Shown piece after piece: positions 1 through 6,345 of a stretch of 15,350 nt of DNA. Location: contig CACWHO010000020.1 in NCBI GenBank assembly GCA_902760765.1, positions 1-15,350 of the forward strand, given 5' to 3'. The translations under genes and the position numbers were made by a program. How positions within the stretch are numbered: position 1 is the first letter of the stretch; each line of letters opens with the position of its first letter. Source of the stretch: an uncultured Eubacteriales bacterium. GTDB lineage: Bacteria; Bacillota; Clostridia; TANB77; CAG-508. The notes beneath the pieces are model-generated. The model was given only the letters and a program-made list of their open reading frames with translations, was not told the origin of the DNA and did no database searches.

Positions 1-3
1 TTC

Positions 4-38
4 AAAAAAGATTTTGAGAATGTTCTCAAAATCTTTTT
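4..38 (-). terminator. Rho-independent terminator of the T4P operon
   Basis: Bases 5-20 and 23-38 form a perfect 16-bp inverted repeat around a 2-base centre. Read on the minus strand it lies 6 bases past the stop of the pilC C-terminal frame (44) and its 3' arm ends in a run of six T (complement of A 4-9). This is the classic stem plus U-tract layout and closes the pilus operon. The stem is nearly symmetric, with A and T runs on both sides, so it may also act on transcripts coming the other way. Confidence 0.85.
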
Positions 39-43
39 AATTT

Positions 44-505
44 TTATAATCCAGCTGCAGAGAACAACCAGCCTCCCATATATGATGTTATTGCAGGTGC
101 TAAAACTACTAATACAAAGAATATTAATACAACACCAACAATTGAGTACGTTATATCAGGTAATGCCTTTACTATTTTATCTAGTATGTTATCAATATCT
201 ATTTGCATATATTCAACCAATTTTTTCATCATTTCAGTTAGGTCTGTTTGCATTCCTATTTTTAACATTTCTGTCATCATTGGTTTTGTTAATCCTGACC
301 TTTCAAATGGTTCTATCCATGATTCACCTATTAACATATTGTTTAATGCTGTTTCAATTAATGATAGCATAACATAATTGTTTATAACATTTTTACTTAC
401 GTCTAATGCTTCTTGTATTCTCATTCCATTTTCCAAGTTCAAAAGCATTGCATTCATTAGTCTTGAGAAGTCAAGTGCAAATATTAATTGCCCAAATATT
501 GGCAT
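44..505 (-). CDS. pilC: PilC platform protein, C-terminal part (frameshifted from the upstream frame)
   Basis: This 153-aa frame is the second T2SSF/GspF domain of the T4P inner-membrane platform protein PilC. It opens with MPIFGQLIFALDFSRLMNAM, which matches the conserved 'PIFG..' entry to the second cytoplasmic domain, and carries a hydrophobic helix at residues about 117-139 near its end. It is not a likely independent gene. The ATG at 505 has no Shine-Dalgarno sequence, and the same frame is open further upstream through TPKGKYNFHYFKYK, the usual linker before PIFG. It joins the frame at 513-1385 by a one-base shift near 548-572. The intact protein would be about 446 aa, near the PilC family length of about 400. 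PilC organises pilin insertion above PilB and PilT. Family assignment is firm; whether the break is real or a sequence error is not settled. Confidence 0.85.
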   Translation of the reverse strand: MPIFGQLIFALDFSRLMNAMLLNLENGMRIQEALDVSKNVINNYVMLSLIETALNNMLIGESWIEPFERSGLTKPMMTEMLKIGMQTDLTEMMKKLVEYMQIDIDNILDKIVKALPDITYSIVGVVLIFFVLVVLAPAITSYMGGWLFSAAGL

Positions 506-512
506 TTTATAT

Positions 513-1385
513 TTAAAATAATGAAAATTGTATTTTCCTTTTGGTGTGTTTATATAGAATAATATTCCGAGCTATTATTGCTACCAAAATAAATGTTGGA
601 ATATACCAATATTTTATAAATCCATTTAATACTCCTTGGAACCAAATTGTAATTTTAGGTAATTGTTCAGTTGAACCAAAGCTATCATATACTCCTTGAA
701 TTGCTGGAATTGTTACCAATGTTCCAACTATTAATAATATAAATATTACTATAAATTGTACCAAATTTGGTATTAAAATTCCTCTTATTTTTCTATTAAG
801 TTTAGTTGAACTTTCTAGATAAGTAACTGCTTCTTCCAAAGATTTTGTAAGTGAACCAGATAATTCTCCTACTTTTATCATGTTTATATATATAAATGGA
901 AATATGTCTGAGTAATATTCCATTGTTGTATACATATTTTCTCCGGCTTCAACACCAGCTAAAATATCCTCTAATATACCTCTAAATGTATAATTTTCAG
1001 TACTATCTATTATTGTTCTTAATGCATGAATATTGTTAAAATCAGCTTTTTTTAGTAAATAAAAGTTTTGTGTAAATATTATAACATCTCTTGTTGTAAT
1101 TTTTTCTGTTTTAGATAAATACATATTTACCTTTTCTTTTACTGTTGATTCCTTTTTTGTACTTATTTCTGCAGTATTTGCATTTTTCATTATTTCTTCA
1201 ATATTTGTAATGTTTTTCTTCTTTTTCCTTTGTGTCCTTGAAGAATATGCAACTTGTTCTATTGTAATTGGCATCAATCCATTATTTTTTAATGCTCTTA
1301 ATAATGATTGTTTACTTGCTGATTCAACTTTATTTGTTAAAACAAGTCCCTGTTCTGTTATTGCTCTATATCTATATGTAGGCAT
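513..1385 (-). CDS. pilC: PilC platform protein, N-terminal part (ends at a frameshift)
   Basis: This is the N-terminal part of the T4P platform protein PilC (GspF family). It starts MPTYRYRAITEQG, the typical PilC opening. A charged low-complexity linker follows at about 50-90, then the first T2SSF domain with the conserved P-F-x-NMIKVGELSGSL stretch at about 163-180. Two membrane helices lie at about 207-229 and 257-277. A strong AAGGAGG site (1392-1398) lies 6 bases before the ATG. The frame ends abnormally in KHTKRKIQFSLF and stop, whereas the +1 frame there reads TPKGKYNFHYFKYK into the second domain at 44-505. One base removed near 548-572 would restore a single PilC of about 446 aa. 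It follows pilT by 19 bases in the same operon. As read here, the protein would lack its second half and probably not work. Confidence 0.88.
   Translation of the reverse strand: MPTYRYRAITEQGLVLTNKVESASKQSLLRALKNNGLMPITIEQVAYSSRTQRKKKKNITNIEEIMKNANTAEISTKKESTVKEKVNMYLSKTEKITTRDVIIFTQNFYLLKKADFNNIHALRTIIDSTENYTFRGILEDILAGVEAGENMYTTMEYYSDIFPFIYINMIKVGELSGSLTKSLEEAVTYLESSTKLNRKIRGILIPNLVQFIVIFILLIVGTLVTIPAIQGVYDSFGSTEQLPKITIWFQGVLNGFIKYWYIPTFILVAIIARNIILYKHTKRKIQFSLF
548..572 (-). other. Frameshift site inside pilC
   Basis: Upstream coding (minus strand) is good in one frame to about ARNIILYK. Downstream coding resumes in the +1 frame as TPKGKYNFHYFKYKMPIFG. The change must fall before the CCA codon of TPKG and within or just after the run of A/T-rich codons at 552-572. 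Removing one base joins the frames. No obvious programmed-slippage signal was seen, only an AT-rich tract. Confidence 0.75.
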
Positions 1386-1404
1386 TTTGGACCTCCTTTA
1401 CTTT

Positions 1405-2511
1405 TTAATTTCCTTTCATACTATCTCTTTTTATTTTCATTTGCATTATTGTTCTATTTAAAATTTCAAGATTTTTTTCTTCAATTTGTGCTTTTGCTTG
1501 TTCTAGTGATATTTTATCATCTACAAATAATTCTGCTATTGAATTAATTAATCCTATGCTTCCTTTATCTGAGCTTTGTATTGCATCTTCTATTTCTGAT
1601 ACGCTAATTTTATCTTTTCTAATAATTCCTGCAACTATATTATCTACTACCATTACTTCTGGTGCAAGAACTAACTCACCACTTTTTCCCTTTATCAATC
1701 TTTGTGATACAACAAGCTTTAATAGTGATGATAATAAGTATTTTATACTTGCTTGGTCTCTAACTTCATAGAAGTTTATCATTCTGTCAATTGTTTCCGC
1801 ACATGATTTTGTGTGTAATGTTCCAATTACCAAGTGTCCAGATTCTGCCATTTCAATTCCAGCTTGCATTGTTTCTCTATCACGAATCTCTCCTATTACT
1901 AGAATATCACAGTCCTCTCTTAAAGAGTTTTTAACACCATCACTAAATGTTAATGAGTCTCTACCTTTTCCAATTTCTTTTTGTACTATTAAAGATTTTT
2001 TTGACACATGTTTATATTCTATTGGGTTTTCAAGTGTTAAAATCTTTTTGTTTTGCGTTTTATTTATTTCATCAATTAAAACATTTAATGTTGTTGTTTT
2101 ACCAGAGTTTGTTTTTCCTGTTACTAATATCAATCCTTGTTGTTGATATGTCATTCTTCTTATTATATCTGGTAATCCTAAAGATTCATAAGGTGGTAAT
2201 GTATTTTTTATTAATCTTAATGTGCATAATGGAATATCATCTGCAAGTGAAATATTTACTCTAAGTCTGATTCCGTTATATTCAAATGACATATCTAGTC
2301 TTCTTGTTTTGTTAAATACTTCATCTTTATCTACATTTCCTCTTACAAAATAGTCATACATTTCGTTCATATCATCTTCTGTTAAAACATTCATGTCTTC
2401 TATTGGTCTTAATTCTCTTAAAACCCTTAATATTGGTTTGTTACCACATATTAAATGTATATCTGATGCATCTACCTCTATTGCTTTGCTTAGGATTTTA
2501 TCCATATTCAT
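1405..2511 (-). CDS. pilT: PilT retraction ATPase
   Basis: A 368-aa hexameric secretion ATPase of the PilT type, which powers pilus retraction at the cytoplasmic face of PilC. The N-terminal PAS-like domain (about 1-110) includes the PilT/PilB signature VDASDIHL near residues 13-20. The Walker A motif is GKTNSGKT at 132-139, satisfying GxxxxGK[ST] although it differs from the usual GPTGSGKS. The Asp-box TLENPIE lies near 159-165, the Walker B region DILVIGEIRDRET at 202-214 and the His-box TLHTKS at 231-236. The spacing and the following TIDRMINFYE match PilT better than PilB, and there is no zinc tetracysteine. An AGGAGG site (2521-2526) precedes the ATG by 9 bases. It lies between pilB and pilC in one operon. 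Length fits the family (about 345-370). Confidence 0.93.
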   Translation of the reverse strand: MNMDKILSKAIEVDASDIHLICGNKPILRVLRELRPIEDMNVLTEDDMNEMYDYFVRGNVDKDEVFNKTRRLDMSFEYNGIRLRVNISLADDIPLCTLRLIKNTLPPYESLGLPDIIRRMTYQQQGLILVTGKTNSGKTTTLNVLIDEINKTQNKKILTLENPIEYKHVSKKSLIVQKEIGKGRDSLTFSDGVKNSLREDCDILVIGEIRDRETMQAGIEMAESGHLVIGTLHTKSCAETIDRMINFYEVRDQASIKYLLSSLLKLVVSQRLIKGKSGELVLAPEVMVVDNIVAGIIRKDKISVSEIEDAIQSSDKGSIGLINSIAELFVDDKISLEQAKAQIEEKNLEILNRTIMQMKIKRDSMKGN

Positions 2512-2536
2512 AATTGTTGGCCTCCTCTTTCGTTAA

Positions 2537-4177
2537 CTAAAATATTATTAATTGTCTATTTAATTCTTCAAGTGTTGTATATCCATTTAAAATTTTATGC
2601 ATTCCATCAACAATTAATGGTTTATAGTTTTGTTCTAGTGCTTTTTTCCTTATTTCTATAGTTGAATCTCCTTTTACTATTAGTTCTTTTAATTCATCTG
2701 TTATATCTAAAACTTCAAATATACCAATTCTTCCATAATAACCAATGTTATTACATTTACTACATCCAACTGCATCATAAGTTTTTAAATTAGAAAAATC
2801 AACTTTTTCTCCATATTTTTCAAGTATTTTAGAAATTACATTTTTTTCCTCTTCTGTATATTCTCTTTCACGTTTACAGTTTGGGCATATTCTTCTAACA
2901 AGTCTTTGAGAAACCGATGTTGAAAGTGTACTTGCAATATCATAATCAGATACTCCCATTTTTCTTAATCTGTTTATTACTTCTATTGAATCTATAGTGT
3001 GTATTGTTGATAATACATAATGTCCTGTTTGTCCTGCTTGTATTGCAATTTCTGCAGTTTCTTTATCACGAATTTCTCCAAGTAGAATCAAATCTGGGTC
3101 TTGTCTTAAAACTGTTCTTAATGCTCCAGAAAATGTTGATTTTGCACCTATTTCAATTTGGTTTAATCCATCTATTCTTATTTCAACTGGGTCTTCAATT
3201 GTTGTTATATTTATTTCTGGTGAATTCAAATAATCTATAAGGCTATAAAGTGTTGTTGTTTTACCAGAACCTGTTGGTGCTGCAATTATTGTTATACTAT
3301 TCTTTTTATTAAAGCTCTTTTTTAATTCTGCCTCTGTTCCAGGAAATCCTAAGTCAAAAATATTTTTTATATTTTCATTTTTCTTTAATAATCTTAAAAC
3401 AAACTTTTCTCCATATACATTTGGCTGTGAAGATACACGAATATTGTAATCATCATATAATAAAATTCTACCATCTTGTGCATCTTGTTTTTCTTGATGC
3501 ATATTAGAAATTGCTTTTAATCTTCCTATTATTTGTTGTTGTTTTTCTTTGGCAATTTTTGCTTCTGTAAATAGCTCTCCATCTATTCTATATCTAACTC
3601 TCATTTCTTCTGCCATTGGTTCAATATGAATATCACTTGCTCTTTTTTCTATACCTGTTTTAATAATACTATCAACCAATTCTACTATTGAACCAGACAT
3701 TGTTGTATTTTTAATATCTGGCGTTATCTCTTTGCTTTCTAATCCAGATAATATATTATCAATTTCAGAACCAAATGATATATATTCTTCCATTACCAAA
3801 CCTTTATTTAGTAATTGGACTCTAATTGAATCTGCAATTCCAGATGTTGCACTATCTGCAAAACATACTTTTACTTTATTTCCATTTATATCAAATGGGA
3901 TACATTTATATTTTTTGCATGTTTCTAATGTTAAATAATCTTCTGGTTTTATTCTTAAAGAGTCTGAATCTATCATTATTCCTTTTGCACCTAATATTTC
4001 CCCAATAGCCTCTATTAATTTTTGTCCATCACATAATTTTAATATGTGTAATATATCTCCTAATTTATTGTTTGGATGTTCTCTTTGGTATTCAAGAGCT
4101 TTTTCTATATCTCCCTCTGTTACAAGATTTCTTTTAACTAGTTCAACACCTATTGGTAATCTTCTTGTAATTGCCAT
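2537..4177 (-). CDS. pilB: PilB extension ATPase
   Basis: A 546-aa pilus assembly ATPase of the PilB/GspE family that drives pilin polymerisation through PilC. An N-terminal MshEN/GspE-N domain (about 1-140) starts RRLPIGVELVKRNLVT. The middle domain carries RASDIHIEP (about 179-187) and RYRIDG (195-200). The ATPase core holds Walker A APTGSGKT at 300-307, Asp-box TIEDPVEIR near 326-334, Walker B DLILLGEIRDKET at 362-374 and His-box TIHTIDS at 391-397. Four cysteines at 431, 434, 472 and 475 (CPNC and CSKC) form the zinc site typical of PilB and absent from PilT. An AAGGGGTG site lies upstream of the ATG. Length is usual for PilB. No damage is seen in the frame. Confidence 0.95.
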   Translation of the reverse strand: MAITRRLPIGVELVKRNLVTEGDIEKALEYQREHPNNKLGDILHILKLCDGQKLIEAIGEILGAKGIMIDSDSLRIKPEDYLTLETCKKYKCIPFDINGNKVKVCFADSATSGIADSIRVQLLNKGLVMEEYISFGSEIDNILSGLESKEITPDIKNTTMSGSIVELVDSIIKTGIEKRASDIHIEPMAEEMRVRYRIDGELFTEAKIAKEKQQQIIGRLKAISNMHQEKQDAQDGRILLYDDYNIRVSSQPNVYGEKFVLRLLKKNENIKNIFDLGFPGTEAELKKSFNKKNSITIIAAPTGSGKTTTLYSLIDYLNSPEINITTIEDPVEIRIDGLNQIEIGAKSTFSGALRTVLRQDPDLILLGEIRDKETAEIAIQAGQTGHYVLSTIHTIDSIEVINRLRKMGVSDYDIASTLSTSVSQRLVRRICPNCKREREYTEEEKNVISKILEKYGEKVDFSNLKTYDAVGCSKCNNIGYYGRIGIFEVLDITDELKELIVKGDSTIEIRKKALEQNYKPLIVDGMHKILNGYTTLEELNRQLIIF

Positions 4178-4238
4178 AACTATTCACCCCTTCTTTTGTT
4201 CTCTTATTATTATTTCAATTTTTTATAAATTTATAAAT

Positions 4239-4685
4239 TTACATATTGTAAATAATTGCATTATCATTTGTATTGTCTATGCTATTTGTTTTAAAATTAA
4301 CTTTTATTTGATATTTTCCATTTAAATAGGTATATGAAAAATCACATTGTTCAACATTTTTACAAATTTTTATGTTATTTTTATAAATAGATTTGTTTTC
4401 TTCTGAATAAGTATATTGATTTCCACTTGCAAAAATAATATATGATGGTTTACATTCAATAATATAATTATTTTCTTTATTTATTTCTTCTGAAAACATA
4501 CTTGTAAATGTTGTAAATTGTGTACTACTATCATCTTTTAAATCTCCCACATTCACATTTTTGTAAAAATATGAAGTGATTGTTGCAATTGTTGATACAA
4601 CTAATGTCATTCCAATTACATATATTATTAAAGATGTCATTGTAATTCCTTTATTTTTTCGTAATATATGTTGAAAGTGTAACAT
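4239..4685 (-). CDS. Minor prepilin-like protein (GspJ/PilW-like position)
   Basis: A 148-aa protein with a type III (prepilin) leader. The sequence RKNKG is followed by ITMTSLIIYVIGMTLVV, a hydrophobic helix of about 20 residues, then a polar domain rich in Asn, Lys and Tyr that would be displayed outside. The leader/helix junction would be the prepilin peptidase site. Position +5 of the mature form is Ser, not the usual Glu. Two cysteines in the C-terminal third (KICKNVEQCDF) could form a disulfide. It overlaps the previous gene by 35 bases. The ATG at 4685 is supported by AGGAGG at 4697-4702, 11 bases away and inside the upstream coding region. It is probably a minor pilin priming assembly. 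The exact class is inferred only from order and the N-terminus. Confidence 0.75.
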   Translation of the reverse strand: MLHFQHILRKNKGITMTSLIIYVIGMTLVVSTIATITSYFYKNVNVGDLKDDSSTQFTTFTSMFSEEINKENNYIIECKPSYIIFASGNQYTYSEENKSIYKNNIKICKNVEQCDFSYTYLNGKYQIKVNFKTNSIDNTNDNAIIYNM

Positions 4686-5079
4686 TATTATCTTTTCCTC
4701 CTAATCTATATGAAATTTCTACATTAACAACTTTTAATATATTACTTTGCTTTGTTGAATCTTGTTTAACTAAAACATAATCACTAATTGTTGCTTTTTT
4801 GTGGTATCCTGTAAATTTACTATCAGCATAAATATCACTATCTTCTACAACATATTCCTCTGTAATTCCTTTATCAGTATATTGGTCTATTCCTTGTGCC
4901 TTAATTTTTTCAATTTCCTGAACTGCATATATCATAGCTTTGTTTTTTAATTCTGTGCTTTTTATATTATAATTAATGTTTGTAACTAAACCAGAAATCA
5001 TACCTATAAACATTGTGATTATTACTACAGAAGCAACTATATCAACCGCTGTAGCTCCTTTTTCTTTTTTAAAGTACAT
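4651..5079 (-). CDS. Minor prepilin-like protein (PilV/GspI-like)
   Basis: A 142-aa prepilin-like protein. A short basic leader MYFKKEKG precedes ATAVDIVASVVIITMFIGM, the N-terminal helix that anchors pilins before assembly. Mature position +5 is Asp, a conservative change from the usual Glu. The C-terminal domain (about 35-142) ends in beta-rich sequence such as VVNVEISYRLGG and is expected outside the cell. Its last 35 bases overlap the start of the next prepilin gene, so the two are probably translationally coupled. A large inverted repeat (5099-5146) separates it from the pilD-like gene upstream. The 'minor pilin' call rests on the leader and its place between pilD and pilB, and no specific subfamily is claimed. 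Confidence 0.78.
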   Translation of the reverse strand: MYFKKEKGATAVDIVASVVIITMFIGMISGLVTNINYNIKSTELKNKAMIYAVQEIEKIKAQGIDQYTDKGITEEYVVEDSDIYADSKFTGYHKKATISDYVLVKQDSTKQSNILKVVNVEISYRLGGKDNNVTLSTYITKK

Positions 5080-5098
5080 AATTTTCCCTTCTTTATTA

Positions 5099-5146
5099 GA
5101 ATAATTATATATGTCTTTTATATCTAAAAAATATATATAATTATTC
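5099..5146 (-). other. Perfect 14-bp AT-rich inverted repeat between the pilD-like gene and a prepilin gene
   Basis: GAATAATTATATAT (5099-5112) is exactly complementary to 5133-5146, with a 20-base loop. In the transcript it follows the stop of the pilD-like gene (5165) and ends about 20 bases before the next ATG (5079). It has no U-tract, so it looks like an RNA-processing or stability hairpin, or a leaky terminator, rather than a full stop. Such repeats arise easily in AT-rich spacers, but the exact 14-bp match is notable. Confidence 0.5.
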
Positions 5147-5164
5147 CATGAATATATTTCAAAG

Positions 5165-5641
5165 TTAAATCATACATTTTAAAAAGATACAATATAAAAC
5201 AAATATAATTAATATAATTAATCCATAAATTAATACTGGTTTGCTTGCTTTTTTAGTTTCATTGTATATTCCAACAAGCAAAACAATAAATGTAAAGAAT
5301 AATGCAAAAAATACATATTCAATTATTTTTTCAACTGTTAGTGTGTATATATTTAATTTTATGAATAATGCATAAAGTACAAAACACAAGCCTGATAATG
5401 TTTCTAAAATAATATATCTTGGTCTTATTTTTTGCTTACAATATCTGCATTTTCCACCAAGGAATATGTAACTAAAAACCGGTATTAAATCTAAAGTACC
5501 TAACCTATGTTTGCAATTTGGGCAATAAGAATGTGTATGTGTTATATCTTGTTTTTTTGGAATTCTATATACAGCTAGTGTATAAAAGCTTCCAAATGTT
5601 ATTCCAATTAGAAAAATTATTATGTAAAAAAATATGTTCAT
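5165..5641 (-). CDS. PilD-like membrane protein, prepilin-peptidase N-terminal region without the protease aspartates
   Basis: From ATG 5641 (MNIFFYIIIF) this is 158 aa, against about 250 for a usual prepilin peptidase/methyltransferase. It clearly has the family's N-terminal part: first helix with GSFYTLAVYRIP, zinc-binding cysteines 40, 43, 65 and 68 (CPNC, CRYC), and LIPVFSYIFLGGKC then IRPRYIILETLSG. Three further hydrophobic segments follow. The region aligning with the first catalytic aspartate (normally ID...PD) reads VGIYNETKKAS, and there is no GxGD motif at all. No other frame after the stop continues the protein. It therefore cannot be an ordinary A24 aspartic protease. I chose 5641 because AAAGG lies about 8 bases upstream. 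A longer start at 5704 has its own GGAAAGG, but that site falls inside a stable hairpin. It may be an accessory or relic of PilD. Confidence 0.72.
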   Translation of the reverse strand: MNIFFYIIIFLIGITFGSFYTLAVYRIPKKQDITHTHSYCPNCKHRLGTLDLIPVFSYIFLGGKCRYCKQKIRPRYIILETLSGLCFVLYALFIKLNIYTLTVEKIIEYVFFALFFTFIVLLVGIYNETKKASKPVLIYGLIILIIFVLYCIFLKCMI

Positions 5642-5678
5642 TATTATGCCTTTCTTTTTATAATAATTATATTTTATT

Positions 5679-5712
5679 AAAGGCATATACATATATTTAT
5701 GCATATGCCTTT
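5679..5712 (-). other. Hairpin directly after the pilin-like gene
   Basis: AAAGGCATATACATA (5679-5693) pairs with 5698-5712, 14 of 15 positions, around a 4-base loop. On the minus strand it begins 22 bases after the stop of the 70-aa pilin-like gene (5734) and ends CCTTT then AAT. It could be a partial terminator or a 3' stabiliser that raises pilin mRNA relative to downstream genes. It also buries the Shine-Dalgarno-like GGAAAGG in front of ATG 5704, which favours ATG 5641 as the real start of the pilD-like gene. Confidence 0.55.
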
Positions 5713-5733
5713 CCTTTTAAAATTTTGAATTAA

Positions 5734-5946
5734 TTATTGATTAATCCAATAGTTTATTGTATTAGCATAGTTATCTAATACATCATTTTCTTCATTTACA
5801 GAGTTTTGATATTTATCTCTGGCTTCTATAGTTCTATCAAATAATTTTGTATTATTTAAAGCAACTATTGATATTGTAGCTAATATTAAAAGAATGATAA
5901 TTGTTATAACTAAAGCTACTAATGTAATACCTCTTTCTTTGTTCAT
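5734..5946 (-). CDS. Small pilin-like protein (candidate main pilin subunit)
   Basis: A 70-aa protein that is almost only a prepilin N-terminus: basic leader MNKERG, then ITLVALVITIIILLILATIS, a long hydrophobic alpha helix. An amphipathic stretch of about 38 residues rich in Asn, Asp and Glu follows. Cleavage after Gly6 would leave about 64 residues, far shorter than most type IV pilins. Mature +5 is Ala instead of Glu. The G-ITL-ALVITII pattern is common in small pilin-like proteins of Clostridia. Its place between pilO-type genes and pilD, good GGGAGG-type ribosome site (complement of CCCTCC 5955-5960), and the hairpin after it fit a strongly expressed subunit. The spacer upstream holds a 22-bp perfect palindrome (5969-5990) with TATAAT-like hexamers, so a private promoter is possible but not proven. 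Confidence 0.7.
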   Translation of the reverse strand: MNKERGITLVALVITIIILLILATISIVALNNTKLFDRTIEARDKYQNSVNEENDVLDNYANTINYWINQ

Positions 5947-5968
5947 TATGTTTTCCCTCCTTCTTTTG

Positions 5969-5990
5969 ATATAATATATATATATTATAT
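5969..5990. repeat. 22-bp perfect AT palindrome upstream of the pilin-like gene
   Basis: The alternating A/T tract at 5969-5990 is its own reverse complement. It contains TATAAT-like hexamers and lies about 25 bases upstream of the pilin-like start codon. On the minus strand a TTAACA (6011-6016) lies 15 bases before TATAAA (5990-5995), a weak promoter fit. It could be a promoter region for separate pilin expression or just simple AT sequence. Confidence 0.35.
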
Positions 5991-6085
5991 TTATAAAAAA
6001 TAAATATAAATGTTAAAAACTTATTTATTTAGTTCCTTTATCTGGAAGATATCCAGTTGTTGAACTACTTGATGAAGTAGTTGTT

Positions 6086-6328
6086 TTAGTTTTTATAGTT
6101 TTTCAAGTCTGTTGAATCAATTTGATATGTTACAACAACTTGTGAATCTTCCACATTTGTGTCTGTATTTATTTCTTCTGCTATATTTTCAGGAGTAGTA
6201 TATGAAACTTTTTCTGGAACAATCTTGTTTGATGGAATATATTCATATAGTAAAACACCTAAAACTAATATAACAACCAAAGCCAATAATAATGTTATTA
6301 TTATTTCTTTTAATATGTCTTTCTTCAT
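6086..6328 (-). CDS. Small bitopic membrane protein of the T4P operon, probably frameshifted near its end
   Basis: An 80-aa protein with a single N-terminal membrane helix (about 9-30, IIITLLLALVVILVLGVLLY) followed by an outward-facing segment with YIPSNKIVPEKVSYTTPENI and acidic residues. I do not recognise a named family. Its place after pilO, and a topology like PilO or PilP, suggest a part of the alignment complex, which is inference only. AAAGGGG lies just before the ATG. After the stop, the +1 frame stays open for about 20 more codons as TKTTTSSSSSTTGYLPDKGTK, ending at 6025. Such a Ser/Thr tail resembles the one on the neighbouring PilO. One A fewer in the A5 run just before the stop would join them, so the true end may be 6025. 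Confidence 0.6.
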   Translation of the reverse strand: MKKDILKEIIITLLLALVVILVLGVLLYEYIPSNKIVPEKVSYTTPENIAEEINTDTNVEDSQVVVTYQIDSTDLKNYKN

Positions 6329-6345
6329 TGTCTACCCCTTTCTTT

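Noticed and set aside
82..372. Plus-strand open frames over pilC, pilT, pilB, pilO and rsmB (for example 82-372, 1811-2146, 9238-9672)
   Set aside because: They lie opposite conserved minus-strand genes, have no ribosome sites and show T-rich hydrophobic sequence expected from the reverse of A-rich coding DNA.
548..572. Programmed ribosomal frameshifting as the explanation of split pilC, pilM and spoVAC
   Set aside because: No typical slippery heptamer followed by a structured element was found at the three sites, and these families are not known to use it. Sequence error or mutation is simpler.
5165..5704. Longer start (ATG 5704) for the pilD-like protein
   Set aside because: The extra 21 residues are basic and unlike the family N-terminus, and the ribosome site lies in a stable hairpin. 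ATG 5641 gives the expected first membrane helix directly.
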